Shown: one piece after another, positions 1 to 10,540 of the stretch
Position numbering within the stretch: the stretch's first letter is position 1
Layout: every line of letters begins with the position of its first letter
Source: Hofstenia miamia
Taxonomy: Eukaryota > Xenacoelomorpha > Acoela
Reading direction: 5' to 3'
Assembly (NCBI GenBank): GCA_004352715.1
Contig: SCFE01000048.1
Coordinates: 826,868-890,867, forward strand
Length of the DNA: 64,000 nt
Notes under the pieces: generated by a model
Told to the model about the DNA's origin: nothing
Database searches by the model: none
The model's input: only the letters and a program-made list of their open reading frames with translations
Position numbers and translations under genes: made by a program

Positions 1-441
1 ATTCCTTTGTGAGTGAGTATTTAGAGACTCTTTATCGAAATACTTCTTTTTATTTTCCTCAAAATTACTTTGATCCAAATAGCAAAGTTTCGAAAAAGCA
101 AGACGAAAGTTCATTGCAATTTGCGAATGCATGACTGTTAGTGCACGTTCGTCGGGAGTCCTGCCGTTAAGATTATAAATCTCACCAAGATATGCTAAAA
201 TAGCTAAGGACTCAGTCAGTTTAAAATCGCCATCAATGAGATATGGCAAGTTAGGATAAATCAGACCCATTGAATGCTTTGTTGTGAACCAACCATCTAT
301 ATCATCTACCTCGCCATTCTCCTTTTTAGCGTAGTTGTATTCTTTATATACGTAGTCTACTTTAGCATATGCTAGTAAAGTCCTTATAGGTTGTATCAAA
401 CCTCTAATAGCCCAATATCCAATGATTATTCTCTCACTCAT
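1..441 (-). CDS. Glutathione S-transferase, mu-class-like, N-terminal ~147 codons (runs off the window)
   Basis: An open frame starts at the ATG complementary to 439-441 and stays open to the window edge, so the 3' end is missing. Expected function is conjugation of glutathione to electrophiles in the cytosol. The start MSERIIIGYWAIRG carries the GYW..RG motif whose Tyr activates glutathione in mu-class enzymes. PNLPYLIDG (glutathione-contacting cis-Pro loop) and LTESLAI (glutamyl-binding Glu/Ser pair) follow, then the start of the all-helical C-terminal domain around residues 95-147. Spacing matches mu-class GSTs (about 215-220 residues), so roughly two thirds is visible. Sigma class is less likely because NLPYLIDG replaces the sigma-type QMPVLEVDG. 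No intron interrupts 441 nt, unlike the intron-rich receptor downstream. An AT-rich TATA-like stretch lies only ~10-20 bp before the ATG, too close to be a normal promoter if there is a 5' leader. Confidence 0.88.
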   Translation of the reverse strand, partial: MSERIIIGYWAIRGLIQPIRTLLAYAKVDYVYKEYNYAKKENGEVDDIDGWFTTKHSMGLIYPNLPYLIDGDFKLTESLAILAYLGEIYNLNGRTPDERALTVMHSQIAMNFRLAFSKLCYLDQSNFEENKKKYFDKESLNTHSQRN

Positions 442-659
442 TGCAAATAAAATATAAAGTAGTGCCGGTTAAACAATTACTATTTGTTTAGCAAACATAC
501 CATGATCTTGAAAGAGTAAAATTCATGGTATGAGGTATTTTGCATCCAATACAATTCAAGTGCGCAGTGCATATTCATTAATAAATTTACAAAGAATATG
601 TAATTTTTCTTGTTGTTTTCACCTAATAACCAACTAGAGATGATTTTTATCGTACTACA

Positions 660-826
660 GTATTTGCCAAAAAAATATCCCAATAGAGCACAGAGATCCG
701 ATTATGGCATTAGGAAATCCATATTGAGATTGAAAAATCGAATTAAGGCTTTTAAAAGTCAGAATTGGGCATGAAAAGATCCGAGTAAGGCAATTAGCCA
801 TCCAATTAATACAAACAAATATCCGA
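660..826 (-). repeat. Diverged 21-bp minisatellite, inverted relative to 1416-1581
   Basis: Read on the minus strand this is about eight units of 19-22 bp, most beginning GGATNT and several ending CTATTG or AATTC. The outermost unit (GGATCTCTGTGCTCTATTG followed by GGATATTTTTTTGGCAAATAC) is nearly identical to the last units of the array at 1416-1581 on the plus strand. The two arrays face away from each other around a ~590-bp spacer and could form a long imperfect hairpin. Confidence 0.7.
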
Positions 827-1415
827 TAAAATTATTTGAACTGAACTCGACCAAAAATTATACATGTATATACCAAGATGAGAATTATTGTTCTATCGTT
901 TTTAAACTTATTATACAAAAGTGAATACATTGTTGTTACAAAAGCAGTTCTTTATTTCAAATTTTTTATCACAAGTTTATCGGCAAACGTTGGAGCCCTT
1001 CACCTGAATTGCCTATATTTTAATTTTGAAGGCAATACGTTAAGTACAATACTTTAGATATTTAGCAAGCAACAAAACTGCAACACTTTCATTATATTTT
1101 TCTTCAAATCTCACTGTTTTTGTAACAAATACAAATCAAAGACACTTTATAAATTAAGATTGATAATGAGTGCAATTTTTTTTGAACCTGAGAATAATAA
1201 ACCATAGATAACTACTGTACATGTATTCATATACTTTACATATACTTTCATACCGCTTGTTCTCAAGTACACCAACTCCTGGAAAACACATTTTTCTTTG
1301 TGCATGTTTCATTTGCACAAAATTTCCACACCTTATTTACCGAAGTCATTCTCAAAAAATTGCCAATTTGATTATCTGTTCAATGTATATAGTGTTTTTC
1401 ATAATGATACATGTT

Positions 1416-1581
1416 GGATATTTATTTGCACAATTGGGATGCTTGTTTGCCTTAGTTGGATCTCCTCTTGACTTATTCGGATTTCCTAATCCCTATGCAG
1501 ATCTTTTTGTGCTTTATTGGGATCTCCCAAACACTACATGGATCTCTTTGTGCTCTATTGGGATATTTTATTGGCAAATAC
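1416..1581 (+). repeat. Diverged 21-bp minisatellite, plus-strand partner of 660-826
   Basis: Eight consecutive units of 20-22 bp. The best-conserved one reads GGATCTCTTTGTGCTCTATT. The 21-bp period preserves reading frame, so a spurious hydrophobic 7-residue periodicity appears in the translated frames (1221-1586 and 1456-1677). I treat those frames as by-products of the repeat rather than genes, because neither has a recognisable domain or splice context. Confidence 0.7.
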
Positions 1582-2473
1582 TTTAGTTCTTTCTGTATTA
1601 ATATTGATTACGAAGACACAAATAGCCAAGCAGCAAGAAAGAACCAAGTTTTTAAGTATTATAAAGTTTTGTCTTGATGTAGTTCCCGAAAAAAGTTAAA
1701 TATAAATAAATACCTACATACATATATATCTATAAATACAATTATGTTGTTTGATATTCAAACTAATGTTTAAAAATATTGTTTTAAAAGGCGTCTACTA
1801 AAAAATGATTAAATTCAAACTATAATGTCCACACAGAAAACAACGAATTCTTAAAGTAAATTTATACATGTCCATAATATAATTTTTAAAAACCATTAAA
1901 TAAATATATTTAATATAAAAAATATAAAACCTTGTAAATAAACAAATATGAAATTTCGTAGGGTGAATAGGAACATCAATGAGAGAACAGTTAAGCAGGA
2001 AGATACCAATGAATGAGTCTGCAGAATCACAGTTGAAAAACAATTGTAAATGTGGTTTGTGTTTTGGACGAAAATATCTTAGAAAAATACAAAGATTTAC
2101 AATGATAGTAGTTTTAGGGCTCATTTCTGTGTTTCTGCAGACAGAGAGAAAATACTTCATCACTTTCATTGACTGAACAGGCAGACATCAGTGATTTCCG
2201 TTTCATCAGATTGACATTATTGTTGCTGAAAAATCCATATCAGTTGGTAGACGAGGACAACTCTTTGTAAAAGAATTAAAAGGAAGCAATGTGTATAAGT
2301 ACAATTGCTCAAAGCTCATAAACTAGAATATGCCATATATTATTGAACTGCAATGGTATTTGTCATTGTATATAAAGGTGGTTGCCATTACACTTCTTGT
2401 ATTTTGTATTTTACAGAACACTGAAATAATTATGACTTTCAGCCATAACTTTTAATCTGACTATACATATATG

Positions 2474-3602
2474 TACAGTGGGTGGAAAAATGTATTCGCA
2501 CACTAGAATTCTTAAAATATCTTAATTAAATTTTAATTAACTCGTTACAAATCAGTTAGTTTAAACGGAAAACGTTTCAAAATGGTTAAGAAAAATGAAA
2601 CAACGAACTTGCAGAGAAATAAAGTGGTTATTTTACGTGAGCTTCGTTACTCGTGGGAGAAAATACTACGAAAACTGGGATTTAAAAAGAGATCAACAGC
2701 CAGGTCAATTTATTCGAAATACCTTGCACATGGTACCGTTGAAAATCAAGAGAGGTATGGCAGACCAAAGAAATGGACAATAGGGATCGACGAGACATCG
2801 TGAGAATTCTAGCCAAAGACAATAAAGCACGTGCAGAGCAAGTCAGAACCATTTTCAATAGTTTCAGTACGAAAACTGTCTGTACGAAGACGAATTCATG
2901 ATTTGGGATTCACTGGACGTGCAGCAGCCAAGAAAATCCACATTTCACAGGCTGTCTGCAAGAAAAGACTTCAGTGGGCAAAAGAGCGCAGAGCTCGGAA
3001 TGTGGTGACTGGAAAAAAATAATTTTCAGTAATGAGTGTAAGTTCAACCTGCGCAGTGATGGACAAGTGTTTGTATTTCGTAAGTCAGTCACTCGATATG
3101 ATGCCATAAATACTATTTTGAAATCTATGAGCGTATCACTGGCAATGGTTCTCGTGTGCTCCTGAAAACGCCAAAAAGTGCAATTGTGCAGCGTATTTAG
3201 ACTTATTAGAAAATTCTGGAATTAATACTATTGGTGATGATCAAATTTTTCAAGATGACAATGGTCCCATTCATCGGTCGCGAGCAGTTATGGAGTGGTT
3301 TGAAATAAATGGTGTTGCAAAAGAATGCTGGCCCCCGTACAGTCCAGATTTAAGCCCCATTGAAGATGTCTGGGCCTATATAAAGCGCAAATGAAGGCAA
3401 TGACACTAACTCCAGAGAACTTAGAGCAGACTGTTTTTGATATATGGAAGGCAATTCCTCAAACTTTTATTGATACTTTGTATAAATCTATGCCATCTAC
3501 AGTTAACAAATGTATTAAAATGCATGGTTGTATGACTAAATACTGATTATTCTGTTTCTTAGAAATTCTGGTGTGCGAAATATTTTTTTTCAAATACTTA
3601 GT
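2474..3602 (+). mobile_element. Tc1-type DNA transposon, decayed
   Basis: The left end starts CAGTGGGTGG right after a TA (2474-2475), as Tc1 elements do. Inside the terminus is GTATTCGCACACTAGAATTC. The right end near 3562-3602 carries the inverse, AGAAATTCTGGTGTGCGAAA, showing imperfect terminal inverted repeats of roughly 35 bp. Total length of ~1.1 kb plus one transposase gene is usual for an autonomous Tc1 element. The outermost bases of the right end are degraded, so that boundary is approximate. Confidence 0.85.
2582..3543 (+). pseudogene. Tc1 transposase pseudogene (DD34E type)
   Basis: Starts MVKKNETTNLQRN at 2582 with a helix-turn-helix half (WEKILRKLGFKKRSTAR) and the RYGRPKK linker, which precedes the second HTH in Tc1 enzymes. 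Several frameshifts follow. The catalytic core is visible as FSNECKFNL near 3027, where the first catalytic Asp has become Asn, then FQDDNGPIH near 3250 and WPPYSPDLSPIEDVW near 3330. From the second Asp to the Glu there are 34 residues, the Tc1 DD34E spacing. A stop follows YIKRK at ~3392, and the C-terminal tail (ending HGCMTKY) continues in another frame to ~3543. Decoding it needs several frame changes and the first catalytic Asp is lost, so the gene is dead. Confidence 0.9.
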
Positions 3603-5049
3603 AATTTTTACTCGAAGCTAAATTTTGAATCTCACATTAATGCAATAGTTCGAAAATTAGCTATTGATATAAGAAATATGTCAATGACATTATTGCAATT
3701 GCCAGCTTCTATAATTCAATTTCCATACATTTATAATGAGTCATTAAAATTATGCAAATATATTATTTACTGATATAAAAGATACGTTGTTAAGAAGCAA
3801 TTTAGATTAGAATTAAATGTTTCAAAGAAAAATTGTTTCAGAACTAAGGACTACATTTCCAAATCAATCCTTCCCCAAATACAGTTTTTCATTTTGAACA
3901 CTATGTTGAAATATTTTTATACATAAGCAGAACTCCAGAACTCCCAGTAACGTTACTATCGCATTGAATGCTGTTTTGTTTTGAAAAATCTATTCATTGT
4001 GTCAAAAGTTATTAAAGATTTCTTCGGGTGTCGTATTTAAGATACACTCTGTAAATATCTCGGAAGCAGAGTTGGAACCGGGCCAGTTTGCATTAGATAT
4101 AACTTTTTCAATATAAACAAGCAATTAGAAACAAAAAAGTTCGAATGGAAAAATCATGTAATGATAATCTAATTATGTTTTTCAATAATTCTGTAATAAC
4201 ACTATTTAGCACTATTGTCATTAGGCCTACAAACGATTTAGACAGAGATGAATATGGGTTAAAAAAATTTTTCCCGATAGTAAATTATTTTGAAATTTCG
4301 GCCCAAGCCTTCCCTTTGCGAGTTCATGTCCATTTCTGCATTCATCCCAATTAAAATATGAATTTCGAAACCAATGTGTATTGCTGCGATTTTACTTGAT
4401 TACAGTGCTAATGTAATCTTATTAAATTAGCTCTACACAATGTCACTTTTAGTACAAATTTGAATATCTTCGAATTATTTCGCTACTTAACTCTTTGTTG
4501 CAAAAAAATTATACATATAAAAAATTTGCAAACATATAAAATATAATTAATAGTTAATTACTGGGTTAGTGTTAGCTTACCTTCATAATATTTGGAAAAA
4601 CTGCTAACCAGAAGTGAAACTTGCCAGCATAATCCCGAAGAAAAATTTGAATATATTGTAGTAGGTTGACAAAATTAGCATTGTAGTTTGACAGGTAGCC
4701 TCTAGGTTCTAAGATTGGCAACATTTTCAATAGTTTGTGGCGATAGTATTCATAATCACTCATTAGCTTCCATCCCAATATAATGTCAACATAATACGAG
4801 AATCAAAAGACTGCCATAAATTTATTCCATGTGCTTATTTTCGATATATCAGTTACGGCTTTTGAAGATGGAAATGAAAAGAATTGACGAAAGCATTGAA
4901 TATTTGCACAGCCTTTCATAAGATGGTATTGGTTCTTCCAAGGTCTTTGGCAATTTCTGGCGTGAACAAACGGATCTTCTCTACGAAATTTAAATGGAGA
5001 ATCACTGGAAGATGTACTAGATCTGGGTTCACGTAGTTCTCCTGCAGAT
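3603..5049. other. AT-rich sequence without recognisable gene
   Basis: Short open frames on both strands (for example 4145-4354 plus and 4572-4778 minus) have AT-driven composition, no domain motif and no convincing splice context. I see no terminal inverted repeats here. Confidence 0.5.
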
Positions 5050-5065
5050 GAGGAAGTAGTTCTGT

Positions 5066-5069
5066 TGAA

Positions 5070-5102
<33 letters not shown>
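5066..5102. repeat. (TA)n microsatellite
   Basis: Uninterrupted TA dinucleotides immediately before the hAT MITE at 5118. One of about two dozen such tracts in the window. Others lie near 6831-6859, 12717-12740, 13155-13172, 41272-41294, 41322-41351, 44385-44414, 55389-55422 and 63356-63388, and at both edges of most large gaps. Confidence 0.9.
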
Positions 5103-5109
<7 letters not shown>

Positions 5110-5117
5110 ATCTGTTT

Positions 5118-5451
5118 CAGACTTATCAACGAGCAGAGTTTGAGCACTGTATTGGATACACCGGAGCCCAAAATGAGCCATTTTTAAGGGATGCAAAATC
5201 ATAGTTGTGCTTGTTAATTTGAGTATGTGGTTTTTGTCTTGTTATTTCATTCACTATACCTTTTTATAATAATATTTTAAAATTTTTATTAATAGGAGAG
5301 CAATGCAATAAAATTCTGAGAACGCAAAATTTTTTAAAAAATAATCAATCTAAAACAAGCGTCAGTGAAAGGTTCAATGTGGCGAGGCGAGCAAACATTC
5401 TCAACATTAAAACGAACCGAGCTTAAAAATTTCGGCGTGTTGACAAGTCTG
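5118..5451. mobile_element. hAT-type MITE, GGCTC/CAGACTTG family, copy 1
   Basis: Ends are CAGACTTATCAACGAGC at the left and the inverse GTTGACAAGTCTG at the right, flanked on both sides by the identical octamer ATCTGTTT (5110-5117 and 5452-5459). An 8-bp target duplication with ends starting CA is diagnostic of the hAT superfamily. At 334 bp with no transposase it is non-autonomous. A second copy with the same termini and its own perfect octamer lies at 59637-59997. Confidence 0.88.
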
Positions 5452-5485
5452 ATCTGTTTATACATGCATCTTTATGTATACATAC

Positions 5486-5876
5486 TAGAGATGAGCAGGT
5501 ACATGTTTGTTAAAATTATTACCACCGCAGAGAAAAACCACCACAATGTCCAGAGTTTTTTTACGGCAAACCACCGCAATAAATGAAATTTTAACACTGT
5601 ATACCGCAACAATGGCTATTTTTATATTCGTAAGAAAATATTCATATTTCGGAATATGTAAAAATTACTTTTAATATTTTGTATATGAAATCCCTTAGTT
5701 TTGCTTCAGAAACAGTTTTTTGAGAAATATTTAGAGATTTTAAATTTTAAGACAAAACACATTATCTTTATAACTTTTATGCCATCGCAAGTTGTTTTAA
5801 TTCTACCACTAACCACCGCAATTGTGTAAATCACTGTCGCGGTATACCGCGGTATTACCGCATTGCACTCATCTCT
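5486..5876. mobile_element. hAT-like MITE, ACCGC family
   Basis: The left terminus TAGAGATGAGC is mirrored by GCACTCATCTCT at the right. Just inside both ends are repeated ACCGC/GCGGT motifs (ACCACCGCAGA, CCACCGCAAT, CGCGGTATACCGCGGTATT), a layout typical of hAT subterminal transposase-binding sites. The right end abuts a TA microsatellite, so the target duplication (ATACATAC versus TATATATA) cannot be confirmed. No coding capacity. Confidence 0.65.
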
Positions 5877-5905
5877 TATATATATATATATATATATATA
5901 TATAN

Positions 5906-6156
5906 TTTTGATCAAAAAAGTTATTTCATCAAACCTCCATGTTAAAACCAAATGCTATAGAAAATTTAAATTTAGAAAAAGAATCATGAAGAACTGCTTT
6001 ATTTATTACTGTATTGATCTGTGGAACAGATTATCACCTGAAATTAAAGAAGAATCTTATTTTGAAGAACTTAAGAAAAAAATTAAACTAGAATTATCAC
6101 CAAAGAAAAGAACTTATTTGGATATTCAAAGAATAAAAAAGTCTCCAACTAAGTAA
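5906..6156 (+). mobile_element. C-terminal fragment of a LINE (CR1/jockey-like) reverse transcriptase
   Basis: The frame ending at 6156 contains a tail resembling the extreme C-terminus of many non-LTR reverse transcriptases, where a conserved (V)xxWNxLPxxI block is followed by a SxxxFKxxLK helix. Here it reads IDLWNRLSPEIKEESYFEELK and then a Lys-rich end. Only this tail is present, as expected of a 5'-truncated LINE insertion. The left edge is masked by a TA tract with one ambiguous base at 5905. Confidence 0.6.
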
Positions 6157-6827
6157 TATCAATTTAAAACTAAGTGGAATTAAAGAAAACAATTTACTTT
6201 AAACCTTAATAAGTATTTTTGTACGTTTTTGTATTTCACAAAGTTTTGAAAATAAATTATTTTTATTATTACATTCCACCATGTCTTCTCATTGCGTAAG
6301 ACACTAGTTATAAGACTTAGAAAATAGAATCTTTGCGAGTCCATGCAGTGTAGCTTAGTTAATTTTAAACCTAACGTCTACAACAAAATACATCTTAAGT
6401 AATATCATTAATCACATTAGTATTGAAATATAAAACAATAAATATGAAAGTAGATGCCACTGCTGATTATTTTGAAGTACGTGACACTACTGAAAATATT
6501 TATTTTAGTAATCACACACACAAGTGCTTATGTTTTCAATTAATGTATTAATAAATCTCTTATTATTAGTAGAATTATACTACAATTCCAGCGTATTTTT
6601 AAAGCCTTCCTCATTGTACATGTAATTAGAATTTAGTTTTGTTATAACTCTGTGTCAGAGTTCTATGGAATGGGTTTTCTGTAATATATTCATTATAAAA
6701 TTGCTTGTTTTCATCCTAGAGAAATTAAGGTTTCTTTGGTAAAATTCCGAAACATTTTTAGTTGGTCTATGCAATATGTGTAAATCTATCGGAAAATTAT
6801 CGAGTTAAATATATACATGAAAAAATG

Positions 6828-6864
<37 letters not shown>

Positions 6865-6906
6865 ATGAAAAAACAAAGAAAATTTTTCTGCATTTTCGAT
6901 CGAGTT

Positions 6907-7008
6907 CAGGGCCGAGTTTTGAAGATTTTTCTTCCGAGTTTTAAGTATCAAGTTTTGCGAGCTCATTCGAGTCGGAGTTTTTAACATTTCGAGCACTCGA
7001 AAACCCTG
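6907..7008. mobile_element. Short MITE-like inverted repeat, ACTCG/CGAGT family
   Basis: GTTCAGGG near the left edge and CCCTGAAC near the right edge are perfect inverses. Between them CGAGT/ACTCG-type pentamers recur in both orientations (CCGAGTTTT, TCGAGTCGGAGTT, GCACTCGAAAA). The same pentamer-rich texture recurs near 41175-41310, 44416-44710 and 56513-56853, suggesting a dispersed family. I could not define a target duplication. Confidence 0.4.
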
Positions 7009-7079
7009 AACAGTAACTTCCAATGACTTGTAATTTCATTATTCAAATAAACTTCTCGGATTGACACGCTTTCTAAAAT

Positions 7080-7720
7080 ATTCTTACTGATACTAATGAA
7101 TTTATTAATGAAATTAAAGAATGCAGCATACATTCTTACAAGGTTAGTTATGATGCAAAAAGTTTGTTTGCATCAATTCCAGTTAAGAAAACGATTGACC
7201 ATAGAATATCGCTAACACCTGAATCAGCCTTTCTGTTTACTAATGAAACACTTCGAAAGCTTTTATTATTAGCTTCATCAAACAATTACTTTTGTTTGAA
7301 AATGAAATGTATTAACCAACATGATGGGATGGCGATGGGTTCTCCATTAGGTCCAACGTTTGTAGATTTCGCAATGGATTTAATCGGAAAAGACCTTTCT
7401 AAACTTAAGAAAACCACCAATTTATTACAAACGTTATGTCGATGATATTTTTTGTTTGATGGAAAACGATGAACATGCATCAATGTTCCTTTCTTATATT
7501 AATTCGCAACTAAGTGAAATTCAATTTACTTGTGAATATGAAAAAGAAGATTCAATAAATTTTTTAGATGTGATAATAAATATAAACATTCAATTCCAAA
7601 AAACTTATTTAGAAGAGCTGTTTTACTATAATCTAACTACAATGTACTTACAAAGGCTTTTGACAACATATTTGAAAATCTAAGATCTAATGGGTATCCT
7701 GACACTTGTCTTCATTAAAC
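7080..7720 (+). mobile_element. Penelope-like retroelement fragment (reverse transcriptase palm)
   Basis: Reading with one frameshift near 7430, the order of motifs is that of a Penelope-like RT. SYDAKSLFASIPVKKTI (~7145) is the first catalytic-Asp motif. HDGMAMGSPLGPTFVDFAM (~7321) matches the family's GxAMGSPLGP block. YYKRYVDDIF (~7428) is the catalytic YxDD box with variant V. INFLDV follows at ~7555, then AFDNIFENLRSNGYPD at ~7650-7705 resembles the thumb helix. The GIY-YIG endonuclease was not recognised downstream. The frameshift and missing ends make it a dead fragment. Confidence 0.8.
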
Positions 7721-8902
7721 ACCATTTGGTTCATATTCCCTCAGATACATAAAATTAGAAATATTCAGAGAAATTAGGCATGTGATTATTTAAGTTGCTA
7801 CTGGTTTAACATTAGTGATAGGCAAGGATAATGAAAAATTGAGCGAATTCAACCAGGTGTAATTGCAAATTTTGGGAACCCTCCAATCACACTTAAGCCG
7901 CATATTGATTTTCCGATATGGCTAAAAATAATACGTTAATAAAATATTTTTTCATCTCTATTAATAGCCAAACGCCTGCTAACAAAACCTTGCAGATTTA
8001 ATCATTTTTAATCTAGCACAACCTGCTCTATTTTTGATTTTGTGTCCTCTCCCATTCAAACCTGTCAACAACAAAGATTATAAGATGGGAACTCACATCG
8101 ACCCTGCTGTGCATGCAGGTTTATTAACTTTAAATTATATAGTAGCTGAGCTAATTTATCAATAACCAATAAATATATCAATTATCATTATTTCTGAAAA
8201 CAGAAAAAAATCGAAAAAAATTATAAAAATCATTTTTAAGTGAAAACATTCAATTTTATTTATGATTCTATTTTTTCAATGAGTTGCAATTTGACTGAGA
8301 CAATAAAGCGAACGAGCGCATGCTTTGAAAAAAACCTTTTTGCTTTTACCAACACTTTACAAAATGTAGTGCTTTGAATAGCATATTGTACTTCAAATCA
8401 AAATTTTTAACGAATTGGTAATTCCTTTTGCCTATAGGAAAAAAGCTAAGCACCCAAGGTGCAATAACGTAATGCTTTAATTCTTATCCAATTCTTAACG
8501 CGTATTTGAAAAACTTCATACAGCAGTCATATTTCCTTGAGAGTTTTAGTAAATATTCACAGCCTATTTCAAAAAATTTTGCTCAACATCAAACTCGTAG
8601 GAAACTAGACAGTTTTTCAGCTTCGCAAAATTCAAAATATTGGAAAATGAAATTCTTTATTGCCCTAGAAAATAGCGTTCAATATTATCTAGAGCGATTT
8701 TTCAAATTTTCCATTATGTTTATCACTAGTCATCAATTGGTACGAAGAAAGAAGTTTATTTTAGCAAGCCTATGTTCTTATGTCTATATATTGTAATTAA
8801 TGTATACACAAAAAATTTTGAATAAATCTGAGTGAAAAAATTTCTGTATACATGTATTATGCATAAAATTGGCTTAAATGCATACTTTTTATTTAGCGCC
8901 AA
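7721..8902. other. No recognisable gene
   Basis: AT-rich sequence. An open frame at 8506-8796 (plus) has no recognised motif. Nothing else supportable until the TA tract and gap that begin near 8903. Confidence 0.5.
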
Positions 8903-8925
8903 ATATATATATATATATATATATA

Positions 8926-9925
8926 NNNNNNNNNNNNNNNNNNNNNNNNNNNNNNNNNNNNNNNNNNNNNNNNNNNNNNNNNNNNNNNNNNNNNNNNNNN
9001 NNNNNNNNNNNNNNNNNNNNNNNNNNNNNNNNNNNNNNNNNNNNNNNNNNNNNNNNNNNNNNNNNNNNNNNNNNNNNNNNNNNNNNNNNNNNNNNNNNNN
9101 NNNNNNNNNNNNNNNNNNNNNNNNNNNNNNNNNNNNNNNNNNNNNNNNNNNNNNNNNNNNNNNNNNNNNNNNNNNNNNNNNNNNNNNNNNNNNNNNNNNN
9201 NNNNNNNNNNNNNNNNNNNNNNNNNNNNNNNNNNNNNNNNNNNNNNNNNNNNNNNNNNNNNNNNNNNNNNNNNNNNNNNNNNNNNNNNNNNNNNNNNNNN
9301 NNNNNNNNNNNNNNNNNNNNNNNNNNNNNNNNNNNNNNNNNNNNNNNNNNNNNNNNNNNNNNNNNNNNNNNNNNNNNNNNNNNNNNNNNNNNNNNNNNNN
9401 NNNNNNNNNNNNNNNNNNNNNNNNNNNNNNNNNNNNNNNNNNNNNNNNNNNNNNNNNNNNNNNNNNNNNNNNNNNNNNNNNNNNNNNNNNNNNNNNNNNN
9501 NNNNNNNNNNNNNNNNNNNNNNNNNNNNNNNNNNNNNNNNNNNNNNNNNNNNNNNNNNNNNNNNNNNNNNNNNNNNNNNNNNNNNNNNNNNNNNNNNNNN
9601 NNNNNNNNNNNNNNNNNNNNNNNNNNNNNNNNNNNNNNNNNNNNNNNNNNNNNNNNNNNNNNNNNNNNNNNNNNNNNNNNNNNNNNNNNNNNNNNNNNNN
9701 NNNNNNNNNNNNNNNNNNNNNNNNNNNNNNNNNNNNNNNNNNNNNNNNNNNNNNNNNNNNNNNNNNNNNNNNNNNNNNNNNNNNNNNNNNNNNNNNNNNN
9801 NNNNNNNNNNNNNNNNNNNNNNNNNNNNNNNNNNNNNNNNNNNNNNNNNNNNNNNNNNNNNNNNNNNNNNNNNNNNNNNNNNNNNNNNNNNNNNNNNNNN
9901 NNNNNNNNNNNNNNNNNNNNNNNNN
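8926..9925. other. Assembly gap, exactly 1000 N
   Basis: A run of 1000 N bounded by TA dinucleotides on both sides. The round length indicates a gap of unknown size. Confidence 0.99.
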
Positions 9926-9944
9926 ATATATATATATATATATA

Positions 9945-10528
9945 CAGGGTGGGCCAAAAAAAATGTTACCACTTTTTATATTCTAACCATTTTCAAAATT
10001 ACTAAGATTTTTGTGTCATTTTCACAAATATCAAAAACTAAACACTGAATTCTCACCCCAATGGATCGAAAGCAATATACTGTGGAGGAGAGAGCAAACA
10101 GAGAAGAGAGAATAACTTTTTGTAGAAACATCAGTCAACGCATTGAAGATTACCCCGGTTTGTTGGACTTGATTTTTTAGTAATGAAGCACATTTCTACC
10201 TCAATGGACATGTTAATAGGTAGAATATGAGATTCTGGGCCCAAGCCCAACCTCATCCGCATGTCATTCGCCCTCTTTAGATGTGCGGCAATGTCATCAC
10301 AAACTTCAATGTGCGTGTTGCAGCTGTAATCCACAGAAGAGGAGCCTGGATTGAACATGTCATCAATTATTGACCTGTGTAGGAAACAAGAGACAAAGTG
10401 AGAAGACTTTGTTATCAAATTTTAATTTGATACTTTTGTTAAAAATCTGTAAAAAAAATTTTCGAATAAATGTTCATTTTGAAAACTTGTGTATGATTAA
10501 AAGTGGTAACATTTTTTTGGCCCACCCT
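9945..10528 (+). mobile_element. mariner-family element, internally deleted, inserted in a TA tract
   Basis: CAGGGTGGGCCAAAAAAAAT at 9945 is mirrored by ATTTTTTTGGCCCACCCT ending at 10528. Both repeats extend inward through GTTACCACTTTT/AAAAGTGGTAAC, giving near-perfect inverted repeats of over 30 bp. TA repeats flank both sides, as expected for a TA-targeting element. At ~584 bp it is roughly half the length of an autonomous copy. Remnants of the transposase remain between the repeats. Confidence 0.92.
10062..10375 (+). pseudogene. mariner transposase remnant with internal deletion
   Basis: Three disconnected pieces follow each other. MDRKQYTVEERANRE at 10062 looks like a transposase N-terminus. 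A central block includes EAHFYLNGHVN after a stop codon, resembling the (S/D)EAHFxLxGxVN catalytic region common in insect and other invertebrate mariner-type transposases. Then RVAAVIHRRGAWIEHVINY resembles the C-terminal tail of that family. The segment between the central block and the tail, which should hold two more catalytic residues, is missing. The minus-strand frame at 10131-10418 is only its shadow. Confidence 0.75.
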
Positions 10529-10540
10529 ATATATATATAT

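Noticed and set aside
1979-2335. Short plus-strand frames ending in KGSNVYKYNCSKL, faintly like a FLYWCH or transposon zinc finger
   Set aside because: Needs several frame changes, lacks the defining Trp and His, and the upstream frame contains an unrelated hydrophobic segment. The 123-codon minus-strand frame at 1798-2169 is AT-driven with no motif.
8832-10005. Long open frames across the N run, both strands
   Set aside because: They consist almost entirely of ambiguous bases flanked by TA-encoded Tyr-Ile repeats. The same applies to 14237-15376, 51671-52009 and 61988-62485.
10131-10418. 95-codon minus-strand frame
   Set aside because: Exact antisense shadow of the mariner transposase remnant, which explains its unusual composition.
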